From: Diabrotica undecimpunctata
Lineage: Eukaryota > Arthropoda > Insecta > Coleoptera > Chrysomelidae
Assembly (NCBI RefSeq): GCF_040954645.1
Contig: NC_092809.1
Coordinates: forward strand, 66,464,141-66,528,140
DNA length: 64,000 nucleotides
Direction: 5' to 3'
The position numbers were made by a program, and so were the translations under genes. Shown in pieces: positions 1 to 11,099 of this stretch (position 1 is its first letter; each line of letters opens with the position of its first letter). A model generated the notes under the pieces. It searched no databases. It was not told the DNA's origin and saw only the letters and a list, made by a program, of their open reading frames with translations.

Positions 1-212
1 TCCTCTTTGAAAGGCGGTTACCATATTTGGGAAAAAATATTTTGATCAAAAAATGTCGCTTAGGAGCTTGTACGCCTTTTAATTTTACGGAATTATAACA
101 AAAATGGAGAATAAATCTTTTCATTTTAAAGTATAACAATTAAGTAAAAATAATACAAAATAAACAATATACAATATATTTATGTATACTTATACTGTAT
201 ACTTATAAATAT

Positions 213-1409
213 ATCGAAATAAATGGATGTCAAGTCGAAGTAAGAAGATTAATTTCTCCAGGCCAGAGACTTCTAATATCTAATGCATGTCCTACAATCC
301 CGAACGAAATAATTGAACAAGAATTACAAAAACTTAGTATTCACACTGTATCCAAAATGACTTTTCTTCTAGTAGGTATGTCTGAAAGCGAGTATAGTCA
401 TGTTCTGAGCTTTAGAAGGCAATCATTCATTATACCCCTGGAAAATATGTCTATTCCTGACTCTTTTACCATAACTTATGATAATACTTCCTACCGGTTA
501 TTTCTCTTCATAGACGAATTCAGTTGCTCCAAATGTAAAACCATTGGTCATCAAGAATCAAAATGCGCTCACATTTCAAACCAAACTAATTCAACTACCC
601 TCTTAGATTCAACCCAAACCACATCATCATTATCTAAACCTCATAAACCTAATGATACCCCTTCAACTCCCCTCTCAGATTCAACTCAAACTACATCGTC
701 ATTATCCAAACCTAATGAACCTAATGATAAAATATATCAATCTACGAAAACCGACCTCATCCGAAACATATCTAAAGATAATCCAAATACTTCGTCTTCT
801 TCTTCCAAAACAACATCACCAGCTGTAAATAACACTGAAAATACTACAGAAATCGGCCTCATGCAAAACATGTCTAAAGATAATCCAAACACTTCGTCTT
901 CTTCTTCCAAAACAACAGCACCAGCTGTAAATAACACTGAAAATACTACGACACCAGAAACACCAATAACCTTAAATAATGCAGTCAATTCTAAACAGAT
1001 AAAAAGACATAACATATCATCTCCTGAAATTAACGAAGATAACCCAAAAACCGACTCATCCGTTTTTAATACCTCTAAACCATATAAACCAAAAAAGAAA
1101 CCCAAAACCTCTTCCAAAACCCCCCGCGAAGATGTCATTCACTCCCTAGAATCCATCAAAGACAAAATTGAAAATAGATCACCTCCATTTATACTAAATT
1201 TCAATGAAATATGTGATTTTATGGAAAATGTTTTAAACTCTCATAACCCTGAATTAACTTCGAAAGATTACTCCAATGAACCAGAGGAACTAATTCAGAT
1301 CCTTAATTTTATTTATTGTTACACACAAAATTCTAGGTTAAGAAATAATATCACCCGACTAGAGGAAAAAATATACCCTAACCCTTCTTCAGCTGACGAA
1401 ACTGACTAA
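213..1409 (+). CDS. Gag-like ORF1 of a non-LTR retrotransposon (LINE)
   Basis: This open frame reads as the ORF1 nucleocapsid-like protein of an I/Jockey-type LINE, which would bind the element RNA. The annotated ATG is at 357, but the same frame is open upstream and reads like ORF1 (an R-L-I-S-P-G-Q-R stretch near 250-280), so translation probably began further 5'. A single CCHC zinc knuckle, CSKCKTIGHQESKC, lies near 525-566. A long Ser/Thr/Asn/Lys-rich, low-complexity linker follows, with internal repeats, then a Lys-rich patch (KPKKKPKTSSK) and a C-terminal region that looks helical. The stop is at 1407-1409 and the element's RNase H end begins about 30 bp later. Length is ordinary for ORF1. 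The frame is intact over about 1.2 kb, unlike most of the window. Family assignment at clade level is an inference. Confidence 0.7.
   Translation: MEINGCQVEVRRLISPGQRLLISNACPTIPNEIIEQELQKLSIHTVSKMTFLLVGMSESEYSHVLSFRRQSFIIPLENMSIPDSFTITYDNTSYRLFLFIDEFSCSKCKTIGHQESKCAHISNQTNSTTLLDSTQTTSSLSKPHKPNDTPSTPLSDSTQTTSSLSKPNEPNDKIYQSTKTDLIRNISKDNPNTSSSSSKTTSPAVNNTENTTEIGLMQNMSKDNPNTSSSSSKTTAPAVNNTENTTTPETPITLNNAVNSKQIKRHNISSPEINEDNPKTDSSVFNTSKPYKPKKKPKTSSKTPREDVIHSLESIKDKIENRSPPFILNFNEICDFMENVLNSHNPELTSKDYSNEPEELIQILNFIYCYTQNSRLRNNITRLEEKIYPNPSSADETD
753..950 (+). repeat. Two 102-bp in-frame repeats inside ORF1
   Basis: Two consecutive units of about 34 codons each encode near-identical Ser-rich stretches containing MSKDNPNTSSSSSKTT (ISKDNPNTSSSSSKTT in the first) and AVNNTENTT. 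Unit starts are near 753 and 855. A shorter duplicated stretch (STQTTSSLSKP) lies just upstream near 618-720. The repeats lengthen the linker between the zinc knuckle and the basic C-terminal part without breaking the frame. Confidence 0.8.
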
Positions 1410-1419
1410 TCGTCACTAG

Positions 1420-2140
1420 TTGAGGGATAATCAAGGGATGATTTTCAGTAAACACTTGTACTCCGAAGTGATATCTCATTATCCTAATTATCTCCAAATT
1501 TTCAGTGATGCCTCTAAAGCTCATAACGGACACGCTGCTGCATACTACTGTAAATACACTACTCACACTATATCCATACCTACAAACTGCTGCAACCTCA
1601 CAGGCGAGCCCACAGTCATTTTGGAAGCCTTAATTTTCTTCAAAAGGCGTAGTGAGAATAAATGTATATAAACAAAATATACCCTACAAATCCAATATTT
1701 CAGGCTATAAAAAATGAGATAAATATAATTTAATCAATTCGAAAAGAAATAGCATTTATCTGGGTACCGTCGCATGTAGGAACATTGTATGAACATATGG
1801 CAAGACTACTGAAAAGATTCAGGAACCAAACTATATGAGATGTATCCCCTTGTGAAGACCATCTCGAATAATCCATCCAATAGAAGAGACCAAGAAATAA
1901 CTAACCAACTGAGAATTGGACTGACCCATAAATTTTTAATCAAAAAGGAATCTTCTCCAACCTGTCGAAACTGTTCTCTCCCATTGACGGTGAAGCATAT
2001 TCTGATTGACTGCCAGTACCACGAAGAAACAAGAAGAAAATATGGTATCTCAGATGACATCAAAACCACTTTAACCATAAACATTGACCATGTAATAAAT
2101 TATTTAAAAGATTTATTTTTATATACATCTATTTAATATA
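1420..2140 (+). pseudogene. RNase H domain and C-terminus of the same LINE, broken
   Basis: The reading frames here are the 3' end of a LINE pol: an RNase H domain, which would degrade template RNA, and the cysteine/histidine tail of I/Jockey pols. FSDASK near 1500 is the first catalytic Asp motif, a ..LEAL.. stretch near 1620 fits the Glu motif, and IWVPSHVGT near 1757-1783 is the W-P-S-H-V-G motif. The tail has CRNCSLPLTVKHILIDC (1957-2010), the usual C-x-x-C...H-I-L-x-x-C finger. At least two frame changes separate these blocks. The endonuclease and reverse transcriptase that should lie between ORF1 and RNase H (about 3 kb) are absent. The 3' UTR runs to an A-rich tail near 2215-2230. Confidence 0.7.
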
Positions 2141-2353
2141 AATAAAATGAACTCTTATGTACAGTACTCCACTAATAACACTGCGTGGTTGATCTGGATT
2201 ATATGTTCTTTATAAATAAAAAAAAACTAATAGAAACGAAGCAGCGATATAACAGGTAATTTTTTAAAACTAAAATACCTAATTGTTTTTAGAAAGAAAT
2301 AAAATAATAGAAGATAATATCTATATATTATATTATTATATAAATATTCTCTT

Positions 2354-4560
2354 CTATATCACTTTTAGGCAAAACATCAGGTACATATTTGCAAGTGCTA
2401 CATACTCTGCATGATATTGTTTTTTACTTTTTAGGTTTTGACAAAGATCTAAAAGATCTTTCAACTTTTTATTGATAATGGCTAATTCATTATTATAAGC
2501 CCGAGGAATAACTATTTTATTACGTTTCTCAATCCACTGGATTTCATGTAGAACCTCCATATCATAACTTGTAAAGGCAAAAAAAGTATTTTTATTGTTA
2601 TTACTTAAAAACTTAGTACGCCTAATATCAGATACCTTAATTTCTTGTACACTGGTTGTCTTTAGTTTTTTAGGAATTGAAACATCATTGGAACGATATC
2701 GTAGGGTTTTGGACGGCGCCTTGCATTTCGAATAACAGTTGTCCATTCAGATGGTGCCTCAATATTCATTTTTAATGCATATCTTATAATGACCCCATGT
2801 ATACTATCGACAGGCATATAAGTATGGCCAGCGACCAAATAAGTTATTGTAATTTCTTTTATCGACTTAGCATTTGACATAAAATAATGTAACATTGACA
2901 AAACAAACCTATTTTTGTTTTGTCCTGGACAATTATCACAGAAAAATGATAATAGTCTATAATGTCCATCGTTATCTAATTTTGAAAAATATGAATATAA
3001 ATTAGTGCATATTTCGTTAACACCTCTTCTTCCGTCCTTTTCTTCCTAAACATAACAAAAAGCGTTGTTGTATTTACTCTCATATACAGTAAAATTATAA
3101 ACAGCATACTTCCTACTAAATCCAAACATCATGCTAGGTCCATGTGGTGTTGCCAATACTTTTTGTAAATCAAAAGAAATTACAACAAACTCATCTTTAT
3201 CAGATTTACTCTGTTCTTTCAAAAATAATTGTATGGCTGTATCTTTATTTTTTTGATGCTCGAGGTATCTGTTTTTATTAAGATCTGTTCTTTCGGATTC
3301 TAGAATTTTTTCAAACTTTACACATGTGGAACATTTATCCCTTCTAGGTACATGAATACCAATATTATAATATTTTTTAAAATACTTTTTAAAAGTAGAT
3401 ATTTTAAAGGGAATGCCATTATTTTCATTTATTTTTATGGTGTACATTTTATAAAGATTTGAAATGCTTTTAGTATCTGCTGGTAGATACAATTTTTTAG
3501 TCTTTAAGAGTAAAGAAGAGGTAAAGTCTTTAAATATTGACATTTGTTTTGGAGTAATTTTATGTTTAGGTTCATGTTTCCCCTATTCTCACGGTTAACT
3601 TCAATTTTTTCTTTAATAGCATACCGTACCAATTTTTGACTAATATTTAGAGTATTTTTAAAGAATTGTAAGCAAACTCGTTTTTGTACATCATTTTTCA
3701 AAAGAAAGTATTGATAAAATAGATTACGACGTGAATCAGAAACTGTTCTTTTTCTCTTTACAGGTATGACATTAAGGCAACCAATAATGAAATTTTTCTT
3801 ATCTAAATTATTACCTAGAATTCAAAATTTTTAAAAAATACTATTTCTGTCCTCAGTGCTAAAGCTATTTCATTGATTGACACATTTTTTACGTAAACAT
3901 GGGTTAGGAAGCAAAACTTTTTCAGCAACGCTTTCGTTTTTATAATTACTTTTACTTTACTTTTTAATTTACTTTTCCCCAAGTTATGTAACTTTCGTTG
4001 ATTTAATAAAACACTTTCCTTCTGTTTTTTCTCTTGTGTCCTCTACCTTTAGGTTTAGTGCTTTGAGATGAACCACCTGATGTTTTACCAGAAGTTGAAC
4101 CAGTTGATAAGCTAGAACTAATGCTGTCAATTTCAGTCTCATTTTTAAGAAATACTGTCAAGGATGATGAATCTGATTCGGAGTTTAAAGAATCATTATA
4201 TTGTATAAAATCATTACAACCTATCTTATCATCAACTAATGAATTAAATACTATTGCGGCATTATTACTACTATCATCAGTATCATCACTATCTGAGTAA
4301 GGTGCTTTTTATCACAGGTTAATAAATCAGTCTCTTCTTCGGCAGTCTTATTAATATTCGAAAATAAACGGCTGTCAATATTCAAATTTGGATTTGAGGA
4401 AAACTGAAATCCACAATGGCATCATCATCTAGAACAGAACTAGGCATTTGGAGTTCTTGTTCATGGTCTTTTAGTATAGGCTCTAAAAGAATATCATGCT
4501 TTAGCGCTTCATTGAGGATCTCATTTTCAATGCAAAATAAACCATGGTTTTAATTATTTC
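2354..4560 (-). pseudogene. DUF7869-like gene, copy 1 (degraded)
   Basis: This is a member of a repetitive insect protein family of unknown function that I place near DUF7869 (placement from memory). Read 5' to 3' on the minus strand it has: an acidic/Ser-rich N-terminus (about 4560-4080); a basic stretch GRGHKRKNRRK; a Cys motif PCLRKKC near 3890; an N-domain block (FIIGCLNVIPVKRKRTVS, about 3755-3810); a PRRDKCSTC finger-like motif (3322-3345); ISFDLQKVL with Asp at 3169-3171; CDNCPGQNKN with Asp at 2935-2937; and GHTYMPVDSIHGVI with Asp at 2806-2808. The spacing resembles an RNase H-fold DDD/E triad. Lesions: frameshifts near 4380, 4290, 4040, 3860, 3575 and 2700, and a TAG at 3043-3045 where copy 2 has Trp. 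The residue after HGVI is Ile where copy 2 has Glu. Function is inferred, not shown. Confidence 0.65.
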
Positions 4561-4567
4561 CACTTTT

Positions 4568-4593
4568 GCAATGTGCTCCGAAAAGCACATTGC
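4568..4593. repeat. Perfect 10-bp hairpin
   Basis: GCAATGTGCT is followed by CCGAAA and then AGCACATTGC, a perfect inverted repeat with a 6-nt loop. It sits just outside the tandem repeat array, between copy 1 of the DUF7869-like gene and the duplicated 3' region. Its role is unknown. Confidence 0.8.
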
Positions 4594-4611
4594 TTTTCTG
4601 ATCCTTCAAAA

Positions 4612-6081
4612 TGAATTGCAATGTAAGATTTATTATTTTTTGCCCCCGAGAAACCATTCTAAAAACCATTAAAAAAAAGAAGTAAGCGCCATTCAAATGT
4701 TAATTTTTAAAAATAATATTACTACCAAAATATAACTTTAAAATTAAAAAAAAAGGAGACTATACAACGGAGTAAATGCATATTTTATTTAGGTTCAAAC
4801 CTTATTTAAGTCGGTTAAGTAGTAACTTTTCTATGGTAAATTTAAGTCATAGTGTATTTTAAATGGCCAAATGGCGGTTAGATAAACGACTTTTTTTCTG
4901 GAAAGGCGTAACCGACAGTCGGTAAAATTGTTAATTCTTATGGTATATTATGATTTTTCAATTATTGTTTACCTTATTGATATAACCACGTTTTCAGACG
5001 CAAGACGTAAGCACCACCTTAAACTACGGATCTTGTCGCTTACTGATTTCGGTGTCTCATGTTTTAAGAAACTCGATCGGCGGTTAGAAAATTGAAAGCT
5101 TGTTTTAGTTGAGTTGGAGTTTTTTACAGCTGCGTCTTTAATAGTCGATAAGACGTAAAATGTATTTTATTTTGATACCAAAACATAAATTTAGAAATTT
5201 TGGCGCTTATGGCTTTTTTTCGTGACTCCATCGATATCATTTTGAAGCTTATGCTAATGCTATAACGTGCGTAAAGAAAAAAAATATAAATATTTTGAAT
5301 GAGTTAAAAAATGGTGCATAGGATTTCGGTATATGAATTGCAATGCAAGATTTATTATTTTTTGCCCCTTAGAAACCATTCTAAAAACCATAAAAAAAAA
5401 GAAGTAAGCACCATTCAAATGTAAGTCTTTTAAAATAATATTACTACCAAAATATAACTTTAAAATTACAAAAAAAGGAGACTATACAACAGAGTAAATA
5501 CATATTTTATTAGGTTCAAACCTTATTTAAGTCGGTTGAGTAGTAACTTTTCTATGGCAAATTTAAGTCATAGTGTATTTTAAATGGCCAAATGGCGGTT
5601 AGATAAACGAATTTTTTTTCTGAAAAGGCGTAACTGACTGTCGGTAAAATTGTAAATTCTTATGGTATATTATGATTTTTCAATTATTGTTTACCTTATT
5701 GATATAAGCACGTTTTCAGACGCAAGACGTAAGCACCACCTTCCACTACGGATCTTGTCGCTTACTGATTTCGGTGTCTCATCTTTTAAGAAACTCGATT
5801 GGCGGTTAGAAAATTGAAAGCTTGTTTTAGTTGAGTTGGAATTTTTTTACAGCTGCGTCTTTAATAGTCGATAAGACGTAAAATGTATTTTATTTTGATA
5901 CCAAAACATAAATTTTGGCGCTTATGCCTTTTTGTCGTGACGCCATTGATATCATTTTGATGCTTTTGCTAATGCTACAACGTGCTACAAAATGCTATAA
6001 GACGATCAAACATTTTAAACCAAAGAAAAAAATATAAATATTTATAATGAGTTAAAAAATGGTGCATAGGATTTCGGTATA
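4612..6081. repeat. Two-unit tandem repeat (722 and 748 bp)
   Basis: Two direct copies, 4612-5333 and 5334-6081, share almost every base. The second has about 35 extra bases near 5970-6005, and there are scattered small indels. On the minus strand each unit begins with the last codons of the DUF7869-like copy 2 (IPKSYAPFFNSL then stop, about 6046-6081) and continues as its 3' untranslated region. The array is therefore a duplication of that gene's 3' end, not an independent satellite. No open frame of interest lies inside. It is AT-rich with T/A homopolymer runs. Confidence 0.85.
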
Positions 6082-7159
6082 ACATTTTTGTTTAATAAGT
6101 CAAGCAAATCAGTTTTTTTTGTTTTCAGAAATTCCTGGCTTGTGGTCGTAAGCTTTTTAACCACGATTTCTGGATTTTTTTCCTTTTGATTATTATAGCC
6201 TTTTAAAAATCTTTACCGTTATAAGAATGTGGTATGAAACCTGTCTTCACAAATTCAGTCCCATTTGTGTGCAAACGTCCTTCCAGTAAAAAAATCTCCA
6301 AATGACATTTCATGTACATTATATTATGGCATTCCATTTTTTCTTGTCGATTTAATTGCCGCAATGAATGAATCTGGTGTGTACATGAAAGTACTTTTTA
6401 ATTGTCTATACACCTGTCTTTCTATGAGCGAATGTGCAGAGTCAACCTCGTTTTTAGTGTGACCCTTAATTAAGTACTTATGTGTTATGGATTTGATGTT
6501 AGGAAATTTTTGTAAACAGTATAAGTAAACAGCCAACATTAATTTGTTCTTTTTTGTCCGGCGCAGTTGTCCGAGTAGAAAATAACATATTATGTCATTT
6601 ACTCCCACTGATTTTGCCTGCAAATAGTTAAAAATGCAGGTCCCTAAATCATTACCACCTCTATTTTCACTAGACTCATCCCATACAAAGCAATCGGGAG
6701 TATTTGAGTGCAAGTCGTAAACTGTAAAATTGAAAACATTTAATTTCGATTTATAGTAAAAAAGTGACACATTACCTTTCAAGCACTGAAAAACCACCTG
6801 TAGGTCGTAAACGGCAACTATTTTATTACTTTTTTCCTTATCGTCTATTTTCTGTAAATGTGACAGTTCTTTTTCTTTTAAATGCAGTTCGTAACATACT
6901 TTTTGGTTTTCTTTTTCTTCATTTGCGGAAATATTATAAATTCTACAAATATCGCAAAGATCCTTTTTAGGCTGAAAGAAGGAAGTATTACAATCCTCTG
7001 TAAAAATTTTGTAAAGAAGATTGCACTTGGCAACATATTCCTTGTAAATTTCTGCTATTGATTTACTGCCGTCAATAAAATGTTTTGAGGTGTTAGCTCT
7101 GGTGTAATGGCTTACGATTTTTGGGATCGAGTTGATATGATCTCTAATATCCTTATATA
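6046..7159 (-). pseudogene. DUF7869-like gene, copy 2 (nearly open)
   Basis: This is a second, diverged member of the same family. A long exon reads without interruption from about 7159 to 6327. In order it has: DIRDHINSIPKIVSHYTR (family-typical SHY-x-R); a YKEYV helix; FQPKKDLCDICRIYN (Cys pair); AVYDLQVVFQCLKGN (first Asp, about 6800); FVWDESSENRGGND (about 6675-6690); and KGHTKNEVDSAHSLIE (Asp and Glu, about 6415-6447). A TAA at 6324-6326 interrupts it, but family-like sequence (YNVHEMSFGDFF) follows immediately in frame. After further frame changes the C-terminus FLKTKKTDLLDLL...IPKSYAPFFNSL ends near 6046. The sequence at 7160 (CTATATAAG before GAT) is a plausible 3' splice site, so an upstream exon may exist. 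Its activity is unknown; the three acidic motifs are compatible with a metal-dependent nuclease or transposase core. Confidence 0.65.
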
Positions 7160-7555
7160 GAAATATAAAAATACAATACCTGTTAAAAAAATAATTATAA
7201 TTTGAAAATGACTTTTGCCAATTTGTTATATCATTATAATACTATATAATATTAATTAATATATACTGTCCTTAGTTATAACTGGAATAACATCTTAACA
7301 CTAAATAATACATACTAAGGAAAGCATTACAGAAATATTTCTACTATAATAACATCATAATCCAAAATGTTTGAAAACAACAATTCTTCTTTTACAGAAA
7401 TAAAGTCATATATCAAAATAAACAAAGCGGTATATTATTAGTTGTTTTCAAGAAGAGTGTCCTAACACAAAATCAGTCATTATAAAAAAAATATTTTAAC
7501 ATCAAATTGAACTTACCTTTTCAAGACTAACGTTTACTCACGAAATATGTCGTTC
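7160..7555. other. Intergenic or intronic AT-rich stretch
   Basis: No supported gene. On the minus strand this would be intron or upstream sequence for the DUF7869-like copy 2. Confidence 0.5.
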
Positions 7556-7576
7556 TTAACCTTCCGCTACCGGAGG

Positions 7577-7764
7577 GGGGTACAGATTGTACCCCAAATT
7601 CGATTTTTCATAAATAATTTTTTAAAATGTTGGAATTTTGTTTAACTGTTCTAGTTACTTCTCCATTGGGATGTGTAAAAGCATATCCAACCATTTGTTT
7701 TCAATTTGACATATTTTTACCTATGAAAAGTGCAGCACTGTGCTTGGGGTACAAGTTGTACCCC
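7577..7764. promoter_or_regulatory. Left-end palindromic sites of piggyBac A (candidate transposase-binding sites)
   Basis: Two perfect palindromes, GGGGTACA-NNN-TGTACCCC, lie at 7577-7595 and 7746-7764. A third copy is at 9729-9747 near the right end. The inner-left and right copies are both followed by CCTCCGTCAAC. Repeated subterminal motifs near both ends of a transposon usually bind its transposase; here that is an inference from position and symmetry. Confidence 0.6.
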
Positions 7765-7871
7765 CTCCGTCAACCGCGGTACAGTTCATTGCGGTCGACG
7801 CCACTGACTAAACCAGACGTTTTGCGCCCGGCATCAAACCTGTTGTTTGCAATAACACACAAATCAGTTCT

Positions 7872-9602
7872 GTGGATGACTTAGTGCTAACATACCGTTT
7901 TAGTTTATCCATTTTAGTTTATACACGATTTACCGATGTGTCGAAAAAACTAAAGTTAGACCTTCGGAAAGAACAGGATCGTGAAACTGCAGTGCAGTGG
8001 TTAGAGGAAAGTGATGATGATTACCTTTCTGAAAGAGATAGTTTATCGGATGATTCAGAATTAGATGATAATTTAGAAGTAGCGGAATATGAGCCTGATA
8101 TTCTGCAGGTAATTTTTCCTGATTCCACATTTATTTCCAAGAATGGTACAGTTTGGAAAAATCGTCCTTTACGACAAACTAGATGTCGCACAAAAAACTT
8201 GCTCGAAAAACCAGGGCTTACAGAAAAATCTAAAAATGTCGCTAAAATTAGTGATTGCTTCAAATTATTTGTAGATGAAAAAATTGTAGAGATCATCGTC
8301 AAATGTACACACCAGAAAGCGGAGAAATACTTTCAGAATTGGAATGGGAAAAATCCTAATAAAACAAGAACCTGGTTGCCCACTGATTTAGTGGAAATTT
8401 ATGTCTTGGGACTCTTGATTACGGCGGGTGCGCTAAAAGCCAATAGGGAACCAGTGCACTTTTTGTGGTGTCGAAACCCTTTGAGGTTGCTATGCCACGC
8501 GACCGATTTCTAGATTTAATTTCACTTATGCGATTCGATGATTTGAACACTAGAGAAGAACGTAGAAGTTCTGACAAACTAGCAGCTTTTAGGGAAGTGT
8601 TTGTTTACAAAGTTTGTAGAACAATGTAAAGAAAGTTTTAAGTGCCACTCTCATCTAACTATTGATGAACAACTTGTAAGTTTTAGAGGTAAGTGTCCAT
8701 TTAGAGTCTACATTAAATCAAAACCAGCCAAGTATGGCATCAAAATATGGGCTCTAGTTGATGCAACAATCACCTATGCTGCTAACCTTCAGATTTATAC
8801 TGGAAAAGATGGTAACAAACCAGAAAAAGACCAGGACAAAAGAGTAGTACTTGATTTGGTCTCATTTCTAAAAACTGGTTATGCCATCACTACTGATAAT
8901 TTCTTTACCAGTGTTCCCTTGGCAAAACAACTTCTAGATCGACAAATAACATTATGTGGAACACTTCGAAAAAACAAGCAGGATATCCCTCCAGCCCTAC
9001 TACCCAATATTTCTAGACAAGAAAAGTCCTCAGTTTTTGCCTTCACTGAGGAAATAACACTGGCGTCTTACGTTCCTAAAAAGAATAAGGCAGTAATTTT
9101 ATTGAGTACAGAACATAACGAGGATAAAATTAGCAGAGAAGAGACGGACTACAAGCCAGACATAATCTTGCATTACAATTCTACAAAAGGTGCCGTAGAT
9201 ACTATGGATAAGATGGTAAATGAATATTCTTGTAAAAGAGCCTCTAAGAGATGGCCATTTGTTTTGTTTCAAAATCTTCTAGACATTGCAGGTCTGAATG
9301 CATACGTACTGTGGACGACAAAGAATTCCATTCGTGCGTATGAAGCTTCTCACAGACGCAGAGAATTTTTACTAAACCTGGGTCAAGAACTTATAAAGCC
9401 CCATGTAGAGAATCGCGAAAACGACGCCACCATCTTGAAATCCTCAGGGCGATGTTTACTTTGTCCAATCAAGAAGGACCTCAAAAGCAGAAAAACGTGC
9501 AATTCTTGTAAATTCTTTGTTTGTGCTGAACATCAAACAACCACAACAATTCAAACAATAATATGTACAAAATGTAAAGCTAATCAAAAAAACGATAATT
9601 AA
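7872..9602 (+). pseudogene. piggyBac A transposase (DDE_Tnp_1_7), two frameshifts
   Basis: This is a cut-and-paste transposase of the PGBD family. The N-terminal part (7872 to about 8475) is acidic (ESDDDYLSERDSLSDD) and then enters the folded domain. Family-typical sequence continues in another frame (FEVAMPRDRFLDLISLMRFDD, about 8478-8540) and shifts again near 8600. The 333-codon C-terminal frame holds the catalytic Asp residues: LTIDEQ (residue 22), TTDNFFTS (99) and STKGAVDTMDKM (200, 203), all retained. It ends in a Cys-rich domain (CLLCPIKKD...CNSCKFFVCAEH...CTKC), the usual PGBD terminal zinc region. Repairing two single-frame changes would give the normal gene order, so inactivation looks fairly recent. 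The true start is uncertain; Met 7872 is the first in frame. Confidence 0.9.
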
Positions 9603-9794
9603 TTTTTTCAAGACACCATATATTTTTTTATTGTTACTTATATTCAATAAAAAATACTTGCATTTGTTTTAATTATGTTTTAACTAAAATTATTGCATTA
9701 TGTTAATATTTAATCTATAAAAATGCATGGGGTACATATTGTACCCCCTCCGTCAACTACAAAACAACTTGACCCTTCGGTAGCGAAAGGTTAA

Positions 9795-11099
9795 TAATAA
9801 TATGTGCAACCGTCTCTACAGAACACTGAAGCACAACTAAAATGCAACGTTATTGTAGCAAGTGGAATGCCCATACTGGATGGAGCTAGATCGACACAGT
9901 CGCTCTCTTTCCACAACCGAATGTAATTCTCATGTGTCGTTCTAGCAGCAATAAAATAACATAAATGTTGATACTGTGTAGAAAAAACTAAACAAACCTG
10001 AAATTTTAAATTATGTCGTTCTTGTCACAAATGAGCGACATATTAAAAATTACTAAGGAACACCAATAGTTGAAATTCTGTTCTCTACACATCAAATCAT
10101 GCCATAAAAATTAATCTGTTAATTGCACTATTTTTTTAAGGAATAAGTGACAGCACCTCAAATTCATACGATTAATTGCTATAAACGATAAAGAAAAAGT
10201 AATTCAAATTTTAATAGTCTATAAAAAATACTAAATTACTAAAACAAGATTATTAAACGCAATGATAGTCAGGGTGTGTAATGTGTGTAAATAACGAAGA
10301 TTTGTACAAAAATATTAAATAAATATAATTGAGTTGCTCAGAACCATAATGGCCTAAGTGTAAAATTGATGTTTTGAAATATGGCAACTAAAGAATTAAG
10401 CTAATAATGAAACTATGTAGTTTTTTTATTAACCCGTAATATTGTATTCACTTACAGAAACATTCCTGGAACTTTATAGATTATATGAGTTGAGTGAGCA
10501 AAAGATTAACAAAAAAAATCTTTTCTTATACAAAAAAAAGTCAGTTGGGCTAGTATGTCAAATATTAAGCTTGTACGAAAAAATCATACAACTTTCACTT
10601 GGGTCACCTATTTATCTATTTCCGATTTAAAATCATTATCTATTGCCTCCACGTTCTCTAGTTTTTCTGTACACTTAAAATTTTCAGAGGTAGTTTTAAA
10701 TACCTAAAATATCGTTTTTGTTTTTTGATCAATCCAAAGTCTCTGTCACATGGCAAATAGGAGTGACCGGAAACTAGAAACTTTGATGTACAACTATGGG
10801 ACCGAAAGTATTGGAAACAGTCATGTATGTACAAATAGATGCCAATTTAATATTTCGACTCTGACCTTCGCATTTATTGCTGTACAAAATCAAAACCGGT
10901 GTGTTAATACGTTTTTAGGAAGGGTAAAATGCAAGAAACAATTTCTTGTGGGCCACGTGTGGCTATGCCATACATACATGTGTATCTAACCTGTAATTAG
11001 ATTGTGGATGCCAAAACAATACGTCCACAACTATCTCTTGTAACAAGCCACTCCCGTAGAAATACTAGTTGTAGCTAGTTTTCATCAAATCAAATGTAA
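9795..11099. other. No gene seen
   Basis: AT-rich sequence with only short unsupported open frames. ATGTCG...CGACAT near 10014-10042 forms a loose inverted pair. Nothing else is recognisable. Confidence 0.5.

Larger units (their letters stand above)
7556..9794 (+). mobile_element. piggyBac-type DNA transposon A, complete ends
   Basis: The element is bounded by TTAA at 7556-7559 and 9791-9794, the target duplication of the piggyBac superfamily. Terminal inverted repeats start CCTTCCGCTACCGGAGGG on the left and, in reverse complement, CCTTTCGCTACCGAAGGG on the right (16 of 18 match). Internal length is 2,231 bp, normal for the superfamily. Three perfect copies of an 8-3-8 palindrome lie near the ends (7577-7595, 7746-7764, 9729-9747). 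It encodes one transposase, now frameshifted. It is the best preserved transposon in the window, and the flanking sequence is AT-rich. Confidence 0.92.

Noticed and set aside
737..1138. Minus-strand 133-codon frame opposite ORF1
   Set aside because: Antisense shadow of the low-complexity repeats in ORF1; no own domain.
4612..6081. Satellite DNA array
   Set aside because: Only two units, and they contain the 3' end of the neighbouring gene, so a segmental duplication is the better explanation.
10750..10989. 79-codon plus-strand frame as a gene
   Set aside because: No family resemblance, no supporting context, composition like translated AT-rich noise.
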